Source of the DNA: Candidatus Zixiibacteriota bacterium | Lineage (GTDB): Bacteria > Zixibacteria > MSB-5A5 > WJJR01 | Length of the DNA stretch: 10,549 nt | NCBI GenBank assembly: GCA_014729565.1 | Contig: WJJR01000300.1 | Location: 1 to 10,549 of the forward strand | Direction: 5' to 3' | Shown: one piece after another, positions 6,207 through 10,549 of the stretch | Layout of the letters: every line of letters starts with the position of its first letter | Position numbering within the stretch: the first letter of the stretch is position 1 | The notes under the pieces: generated by a model | Databases searched by the model: none | What the model was told of the DNA's origin: nothing | What the model saw: the letters and a program-made list of their open reading frames with translations, nothing else | Program-made: the position numbers and the translations under genes

Positions 6207-6623
6207 CTACATCATCGCTTCCGCCGATCGTTCCGACGCCACCGACTTGATGTATTTGACGATGTCTTCGGTCGAGGTACCCGGGCCGAAGAGTCTACCG
6301 ACGCCCTGCTCTTCCAATTGCTTCGCTTCCTTGTCGGGGATAATACCGCCGCCGAAGAGGTGAATGTTCTCGGCGCCCTTTTCCTTGAGCAGGTTCAGGA
6401 CTTCAGGGAACAACGTCATGTGCGCGCCGGAGAGAATGCTCATGCCGACGAAATCAACGTCCTCCTGGATCGCCGCTTCGACGACCATGTCCGGTGTCTG
6501 ACGCAGGCCGGTATAAATGACTTCCATGCCGGCGTCGCGCAATGCCGCCGCGATCACTTTAATACCACGGTCGTGCCCGTCCAAACCGGGCTTTGCCAAC
6601 AGAACTCGAATTCGCTGTGCCAT
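6207..6623 (-). CDS. B12-binding small subunit of a methylmalonyl-/isobutyryl-CoA-type mutase
   Basis: A 138-residue flavodoxin-like cobalamin-binding domain encoded as its own gene. KPGLDGHDRG (11-20) holds the DxHxxG motif whose histidine, H17, is the lower axial cobalt ligand in base-off/His-on mutases. The partner motifs SILSG (62-66) and FGGGIIP (90-96) line the nucleotide-tail pocket. It pairs with the large subunit encoded upstream, which lacks a B12 domain, to form the radical mutase that rearranges the acyl-CoA carbon skeleton. The 138-residue length matches split mutases such as IcmB and the separate MCM small subunits; in fused MCMs the same domain is C-terminal. The start has a weak GAGA site and lies 18 bases after the preceding stop, so expression probably relies on coupling. 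A strong terminator follows. Confidence 0.95.
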   Translation of the reverse strand: MAQRIRVLLAKPGLDGHDRGIKVIAAALRDAGMEVIYTGLRQTPDMVVEAAIQEDVDFVGMSILSGAHMTLFPEVLNLLKEKGAENIHLFGGGIIPDKEAKQLEEQGVGRLFGPGTSTEDIVKYIKSVASERSAEAMM

Positions 6624-6641
6624 AGTCTCTACCAGATTCGT

Positions 6642-7460
6642 CTATTCAAAGGTTGCATCATCAGCCGAATAACGATTGTTCTTGGAGAAATACTCCGCCA
6701 GCCAGCCGCGACGGCCCACCGAGTGAAACACAAAGGCGGCAATCTTCTTATCGTCTCTGGGAAATCCCGGTGGAATCGGGAACGGTGTCAACACACCGAG
6801 TAAATGCGTGTCGATCAAGTGACGCACATACGCCGCAACATACTCGGGTGACTGGCTGCCAAACGGATCGTCGCCGGTGACCCAGATGCGTGTGATTTTC
6901 GCGCCCGCGGTCGGAATGTGACGGAAGTTGGTCATAAACACCAACTGCCCGGTCCAACTGCGGCGGAAAAACAGACGCGACCCACGCACGTCGGCCATCC
7001 ATAAATCTTCCGTCGATTGCGCCCGCATACCGCCGGTGAGAAGGTCGATCTCTTCGTGATCGAACTCCCAGTCCACGTCAATCAACCAGGCATTCTCCGG
7101 CGACCGGCCTTCGAGCTCCGTACCGTCCGAATGGCACAGCTCGGCAAATGTGGCCGCTGTCTCTTTATCGGCGGTTACGAATTGAAATCCGAGCGCGTAG
7201 GCGCGGCAGTCGAGCACACGGCTCCCGGTCGGTGAATCCTCACCCGCCAGCCATTTCAGCGGCGGCAATTCCGGACTGTCACCGGCACGGATCGGGAGGT
7301 GCTTGGTGGCTTCGGCCATTGCCTGACGTTGCGCGTTGCGTTCGCCGCGTCGCTGCGCCCACATGATTCCCAGAATCACCAGTGGAACAAGCAGCGAACC
7401 GACGACGGCGACAATTTGCGCAACATTGCTCATGGGTTTGTCTTCCCGGTCATCTGCCAT
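6642..7460 (-). CDS. Unrecognised membrane-anchored protein encoded between the two mutase subunits
   Basis: I do not recognise this 272-residue protein. An acidic N-terminus (MADDREDKP) is followed by one strongly hydrophobic segment at about 14-35 (VAQIVAVVGSLLVPLVILG), then a basic stretch (QRRGERNAQRQ). By the positive-inside rule this puts the rest in the cytoplasm, where the mutase is. The remaining 230 residues look like a folded alpha/beta domain, with WLIDVDWEFDHEEIDLL (125-141), DLWMADVRGSRLFFRRSWTG (152-171) and RIWVTGDD (191-198) as the most distinctive parts. No nucleotide-binding, metal-binding or cobalamin motif is evident. Only 9 bases separate it from the large-subunit stop, with AAGGGA just before the ATG, and 18 bases separate it from the small subunit, so it belongs to the mutase operon. 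It could be an accessory factor, a membrane tether, or an unrelated inserted gene. Confidence 0.85.
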   Translation of the reverse strand: MADDREDKPMSNVAQIVAVVGSLLVPLVILGIMWAQRRGERNAQRQAMAEATKHLPIRAGDSPELPPLKWLAGEDSPTGSRVLDCRAYALGFQFVTADKETAATFAELCHSDGTELEGRSPENAWLIDVDWEFDHEEIDLLTGGMRAQSTEDLWMADVRGSRLFFRRSWTGQLVFMTNFRHIPTAGAKITRIWVTGDDPFGSQSPEYVAAYVRHLIDTHLLGVLTPFPIPPGFPRDDKKIAAFVFHSVGRRGWLAEYFSKNNRYSADDATFE

Positions 7461-7469
7461 CAGGTTCCC

Positions 7470-9194
7470 TTAAATGGTCGGCGGCTCCTCGTATTCTCCG
7501 TAGATATCGCGAAGCACGTCGACGATTTCCCCCATTGTGGCGTACACGCGCGCGCATTCCATGAAGTACGGCATCAGGTTGTCGTCGCGCTCGGCCGCCT
7601 CTTTCAGTTCTCCCAGTGTCCGCTGCACCTTATCGTTATCACGCGCCTGCTTCAGTTGGCGCAAGGACTCGATTTGCTCCCGCTCGACCGATTCATCGAT
7701 CTTCAGCAAGGGGATTTCGATTTCCGCGTTGTCCATCACGAACTTATTGACTCCTACGACAACCCGCTCGCCTTTTTCAACGGCTCGCTGGTAAGTGTAG
7801 GCAGATTTTGCCAATTCTCGCTGAAAATACCCCTGCTCGATTGCCGCCAGCACACCGCCGCGCCGTTCGATCTCTTCAAATATCTTTTCGGCCTCGTCTT
7901 CGGTCTGCTTTGTCAATGACTCGACGAAGTACGACCCCGCCAGCGGATCGATCGTGTTGGTGATGCCCGATTCATAGGCGACCAACTGCTGTGTCCGCAG
8001 TGCGATCAGGGCCGCTTTCTCCGACGGTAACGCCAGCGTTTCATCCATCGAGTTGGTGTGCAGCGATTGCGTACCGCCCAACGCCGCCGCCATGGCCTGC
8101 CAGGTCACACGCGGGATGTTGTTTTCGGGCTGCTGTGCGGTCAGCGACACACCGGCGGTCTGTGTGTGGAAGCGCATCAGATACGATTTCGGATCCTTGG
8201 CGCCGTATTTTTCCTTCATATGCCGCGCCCAAATCTTGCGTGCCGCACGGTACTTGGCGATCTCCTCGAAAAAGTCGAGATGTGAGTTGAAGAAGAACGA
8301 CAGCCGCGGCGCAAACTCATCGACATCCAATCCACGCGCCAGACCGGCCTCGACATAGGCGAAACCATCGGCCAACGTGTACGCCAACTCCTGCACCGCC
8401 GTCGATCCCGCCTCACGGATGTGGTAACCGGAAATCGAAATCGTATTCCACAGCGGCATCTCACGCGTGCCGAATTCGATCGTATCGGCGATCAGTTTCA
8501 TCGATGGCGCCGGCGGATAGATCCACTCTTTCTGCGCGATGTATTCCTTGAGGATATCGTTCTGCAGCGTGCCACGAAGCTGATCGGGTTTGATGCCCTT
8601 CTTTTCGGCCACGACGATGTAAAACGCCAGGATGATCGCCGCCGGGGCATTGATCGTCATCGACGTGGAGATTTCGCCCAGATCGATCCCCTTGAAGATC
8701 GTCTCCATGTCCTTCAATGAATCGACGGCCACACCACACACGCCGACTTCACCCTTTGACCGAGCATGATCGGAATCGTAGCCCATCAACGTCGGCAAAT
8801 CGAACGCTACCGAAAGACCCATCTGCCCCTGATTGAGCAGGAAGTGGTAACGCTCATTGGTCTGCTCGGGTGTCCCCATGCCGGAGAACTGGCGACGTGT
8901 CCACAGACGCCGGCGGTACATCGACGGATGCACACCGCGCGTGTACGGCGTGAAACCGGGGTACCCGATTTCCGTCTCGAAATCGATGTCCGCCATGTCC
9001 TCGGGGGTGTAGAGATCCTTAATCGGGACCGAGGATACGGTGATGAACTTATGTCCTTCCAGGGTATCGGCAGTGTGCCGGACCTTTTCCCACTCAGCCT
9101 TGAGGTCTTCCATTTTCGGCTTGGCGGGCTTCGAGATCGCGTCGGTCACTTTGTCGACAATGGTCGGCTTTTTGGTTTCGGTCGTGTCACTCAT
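7470..9194 (-). CDS. B12-dependent acyl-CoA mutase large subunit (methylmalonyl-CoA or isobutyryl-CoA mutase)
   Basis: A 574-residue catalytic subunit of a coenzyme B12 radical mutase, without the C-terminal B12 domain, which is supplied by a separate gene downstream. The substrate-binding barrel is complete: YPGFTPYTRG (78-87), GLSVAFDLPT (126-135), GTLQNDILKEY (208-218), SISGYHIREAG (253-263, with H258 as the active-site histidine), FHTQTAGVSLTAQQP and GGTQSLHTNS. Methylmalonyl-CoA mutases have Tyr in RQYAG and Arg in MVRNTYIYPP; here these are F103 (RQFSG) and Q221 (IAQKEWIYPP), the pair found in isobutyryl-CoA mutases. The length and the end GEYEEPPTI also resemble IcmA. Split subunits annotated as methylmalonyl-CoA mutase in other bacteria may share these residues, so the substrate is open. 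The ATG at 9194 has GGGA seven bases upstream. MeaB is encoded just before it. Confidence 0.95.
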   Translation of the reverse strand: MSDTTETKKPTIVDKVTDAISKPAKPKMEDLKAEWEKVRHTADTLEGHKFITVSSVPIKDLYTPEDMADIDFETEIGYPGFTPYTRGVHPSMYRRRLWTRRQFSGMGTPEQTNERYHFLLNQGQMGLSVAFDLPTLMGYDSDHARSKGEVGVCGVAVDSLKDMETIFKGIDLGEISTSMTINAPAAIILAFYIVVAEKKGIKPDQLRGTLQNDILKEYIAQKEWIYPPAPSMKLIADTIEFGTREMPLWNTISISGYHIREAGSTAVQELAYTLADGFAYVEAGLARGLDVDEFAPRLSFFFNSHLDFFEEIAKYRAARKIWARHMKEKYGAKDPKSYLMRFHTQTAGVSLTAQQPENNIPRVTWQAMAAALGGTQSLHTNSMDETLALPSEKAALIALRTQQLVAYESGITNTIDPLAGSYFVESLTKQTEDEAEKIFEEIERRGGVLAAIEQGYFQRELAKSAYTYQRAVEKGERVVVGVNKFVMDNAEIEIPLLKIDESVEREQIESLRQLKQARDNDKVQRTLGELKEAAERDDNLMPYFMECARVYATMGEIVDVLRDIYGEYEEPPTI

Positions 9195-9361
9195 ACAAGC
9201 ATCCCGTTATGTGTGCGATTGGACCGTCGAACGGCTGCGATGACCATCGCGTGACGGCCCGTTCAATATTCAATTCCGGACATTTCATGTCCACTGCTTA
9301 ATCGATCAGACAGCGTAGTCCTGTCAATTCTACGCAACTAGTTGCCAAACAGCGCATACGG
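9195..9361 (-). promoter_or_regulatory. meaB-mutase gap: possible promoter and several palindromes
   Basis: This 167-base gap holds a perfect -35 box TTGACA (9327-9322) with a weak -10 GATTAA (9303-9298) after 18 bases. The leader to the mutase ATG would be about 97 bases. Dyads cluster around it: the 12-base perfect palindrome GCAACTAGTTGC (9334-9345) just upstream of the -35; GCGTAG/CTACGC (9313-9318 and 9330-9335) flanking the -35; GACAG/CTGTC (9309-9313 and 9321-9325); and GGACAT-3-ATGTCC (9278-9292) at the expected transcription start. Such an arrangement suggests operators for a metabolite-responsive regulator. No T-run terminator for meaB is present, and nothing resembles the much larger cobalamin riboswitch. 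Confidence 0.45.
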
Positions 9362-10372
9362 TTAGGGTTGTTCCCGACACCATTCAGCGAACAGCTTGCG
9401 CGTCAACGTATACGGGTCACTCTCGCCGGAGACAATTTGGTCGACTGCCTCGTCGAGCCTGCCCGATTCGATCATTTCGGTACGCAGCCTCTCGTGTGCG
9501 ACTTCATTTAAACTCAGGGTCAAATCCGACTTGGCGCGCGTCCGTTTGAGCCCGTCGGCGTCGCCCGCCTCATGATAGGCGCGATGCTTCTCGATCGCAC
9601 CCCAAAGATCGTCGATGCCGGATTGGCGGATCGCCACGGTCGGCACGACGGGCGCCTCCCAATCACGAAGATGGCGGCCACGCCGCTCCGATGCGGTCGC
9701 GCGAATCTGCCGCTGCACATCGAGGATTGACTCGACCTCGGCACGGATTCGCTCCGCCCCCGGCCGATCAGACTTGTTGAGACAGAAGATATCGGCGATC
9801 TCCATCAACCCCGATTTCATCGCCTGGATCGCATCGCCCGACTCAGGGACAAAGACGACCACCACCGTATCGCACACAGAAGCCACATCCAGCTCCACCT
9901 GCCCGACGCCAACCGTCTCGACCAGAACCACATCGAAGCCAAAACCCTCGAGCAGAACACACACATCCTTGGTCGCCCCGGCCAGACCGCCGGGCGCTCC
10001 GCGCGTGGCCATCGAACGCACATAAACATTCTCGCGGCCATAGACCGACGCCATCCGCACGCGGTCGCCGAGTAGCGCTCCGCCCGAGAAGGGGCTGGTG
10101 GGGTCAACGGCGATAATTCCCACTTTGTACCCCTCATCGGCCAATTCGGCGGCCAGACGGTTCACCAGCGACGATTTACCCGCCCCCGGAGGGCCTGTCA
10201 GCCCCACTCGGTAGGCCACCTTATGCATCGAAAAGACCCGGGCTAACAGCTCATGGTACCCGTCAAACCGGTCTTCCACCCGCGAAATCAGCTTCGCCAG
10301 CGCCACCCGATCGCCATTATTGAACCGATCCAGCAGCGTCGGGGCCGTCTTCGATGTCGTCTCGCCAGCCAT
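9362..10372 (-). CDS. meaB: MeaB/ArgK-type GTPase, chaperone of the B12-dependent mutase
   Basis: A 336-residue G3E-family P-loop GTPase. Such proteins gate the loading of adenosylcobalamin into the mutase and help to remove or replace inactivated cofactor. The Walker A loop is GPPGAGKS (60-67). VDPTSPFSGGALLGDR (89-104), the MATRGAPGGLA stretch (121-131) and VETVGVGQ (151-158) are the switch and Mg-binding regions typical of MeaB, and NKSD (199-202) gives guanine specificity. The C-terminal part (about 270-336) is the helical dimerisation extension. The ATG at 10372 is chosen because it gives the usual family length. The frame is open for 58 more codons upstream, but those residues (Cys/Pro/Arg-rich) do not look like MeaB and contain a promoter-like sequence. 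There is no ribosome binding site before this ATG, in keeping with a leaderless transcript. The mutase it serves follows directly. Confidence 0.95.
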   Translation of the reverse strand: MAGETTSKTAPTLLDRFNNGDRVALAKLISRVEDRFDGYHELLARVFSMHKVAYRVGLTGPPGAGKSSLVNRLAAELADEGYKVGIIAVDPTSPFSGGALLGDRVRMASVYGRENVYVRSMATRGAPGGLAGATKDVCVLLEGFGFDVVLVETVGVGQVELDVASVCDTVVVVFVPESGDAIQAMKSGLMEIADIFCLNKSDRPGAERIRAEVESILDVQRQIRATASERRGRHLRDWEAPVVPTVAIRQSGIDDLWGAIEKHRAYHEAGDADGLKRTRAKSDLTLSLNEVAHERLRTEMIESGRLDEAVDQIVSGESDPYTLTRKLFAEWCREQP

Positions 10373-10378
10373 GGGGCC

Positions 10379-10407
10379 ATTATCGAGGAGTTCACGCCCC
10401 GACGCAA
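10379..10407 (-). promoter_or_regulatory. Probable meaB promoter giving a leaderless mRNA
   Basis: On the minus strand TTGCGT (10407-10402) is followed after 17 bases by GATAAT (10384-10379, five of six consensus bases). Only six bases (GGCCCC) separate the -10 box from the meaB ATG, so transcription would start at or next to the A of that ATG. This explains the lack of a ribosome binding site. Confidence 0.5.
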
Positions 10408-10549
10408 GAGAGGGATTGCGCCGACTGACAACGACTTCGATCGACTTTCTCCATCTAACGGGTGCGGGTGCCCCTGACCTTGGGGCGTGTTGAAAAAGTC
10501 GTGTGTTGAGTCCGGACCAGATGATGCAACTGAATGAGTGAAACATAAC
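10408..10549. other. Right edge: no gene seen
   Basis: I see no gene in these 142 bases. The minus frame is open but encodes nothing like the MeaB family. A five-base-pair inverted repeat GCCCC/GGGGC (10470-10486) lies next to the motif TGTTGAAAAAGTC (10489-10501); neither forms a terminator on either strand. The gene upstream of meaB is outside the window. Confidence 0.4.

Noticed and set aside
9195..9361. Cobalamin riboswitch upstream of the mutase
   Set aside because: The predicted leader is only about 97 bases and I find no B12-box-like conserved sequence; the folded dyads are short and better read as operators.
10489..10501. TGTTGAAAAAGTC at the right edge as the end of an insertion sequence
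   Set aside because: No transposase gene, no matching inverted end and no target duplication are visible in the window.
10373..10546. N-terminal extension of MeaB by 58 codons in the same open frame
   Set aside because: The extra residues do not resemble the MeaB family, would make the protein too long, and overlap a good promoter-like sequence ending at the 10372 ATG.

Overview
All eleven genes in this window lie on the minus strand, so transcription runs from the high coordinates to the low ones. The DNA is GC-rich, every gene looks bacterial, and there are no insertion sequences, tRNA or rRNA genes, or CRISPR arrays. I cannot assign a phylum from the sequence alone.

The content is a short-chain / branched-chain acyl-CoA cluster of the kind used for propionyl-CoA, valine/isoleucine or odd-chain fatty acid metabolism. 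In transcription order: meaB (G-protein chaperone of B12-dependent acyl-CoA mutases, 10372-9362); a 167-base gap rich in dyad symmetry; the mutase large subunit (9194-7470); an unrecognised membrane-anchored protein (7460-6642); the mutase B12-binding small subunit (6623-6207); and a strong intrinsic terminator (6180-6154). Then come a VOC/glyoxalase-fold protein (6064-5675), a SIMPL-domain membrane-anchored protein (5583-4849), an acyl-CoA dehydrogenase (4701-3547), a metallo-beta-lactamase-fold hydrolase (3434-2562), the propionyl-CoA carboxylase carboxyltransferase subunit pccB (2511-961), a hairpin, a class I methyltransferase (866-147), and the first 26 codons of a biotin carboxylase (78-1) running off the left edge.

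The simplest reading is propionyl-CoA -> methylmalonyl-CoA (biotin carboxylase + PccB) -> succinyl-CoA (mutase + MeaB), with the acyl-CoA dehydrogenase feeding in short acyl-CoAs. Two details do not fit neatly. The mutase large subunit has Phe and Gln (F103, Q221) where classical methylmalonyl-CoA mutase has the Tyr and Arg that recognise the substrate; this pair is what isobutyryl-CoA mutases carry. And the VOC protein, which position would tempt one to call methylmalonyl-CoA epimerase, lacks an evident fourth metal ligand of that family. The cluster may therefore be wired partly for isobutyryl-/butyryl-CoA interconversion.

The most novel item is the gene between the two mutase subunits: a 272-residue protein with one N-terminal membrane segment, translationally coupled to the mutase and of no family I recognise. 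Regulatory signals include a clear terminator, several sigma70-like promoters (two so close to the start codon that the transcripts would be nearly leaderless), and palindromes at promoters that look like operators.
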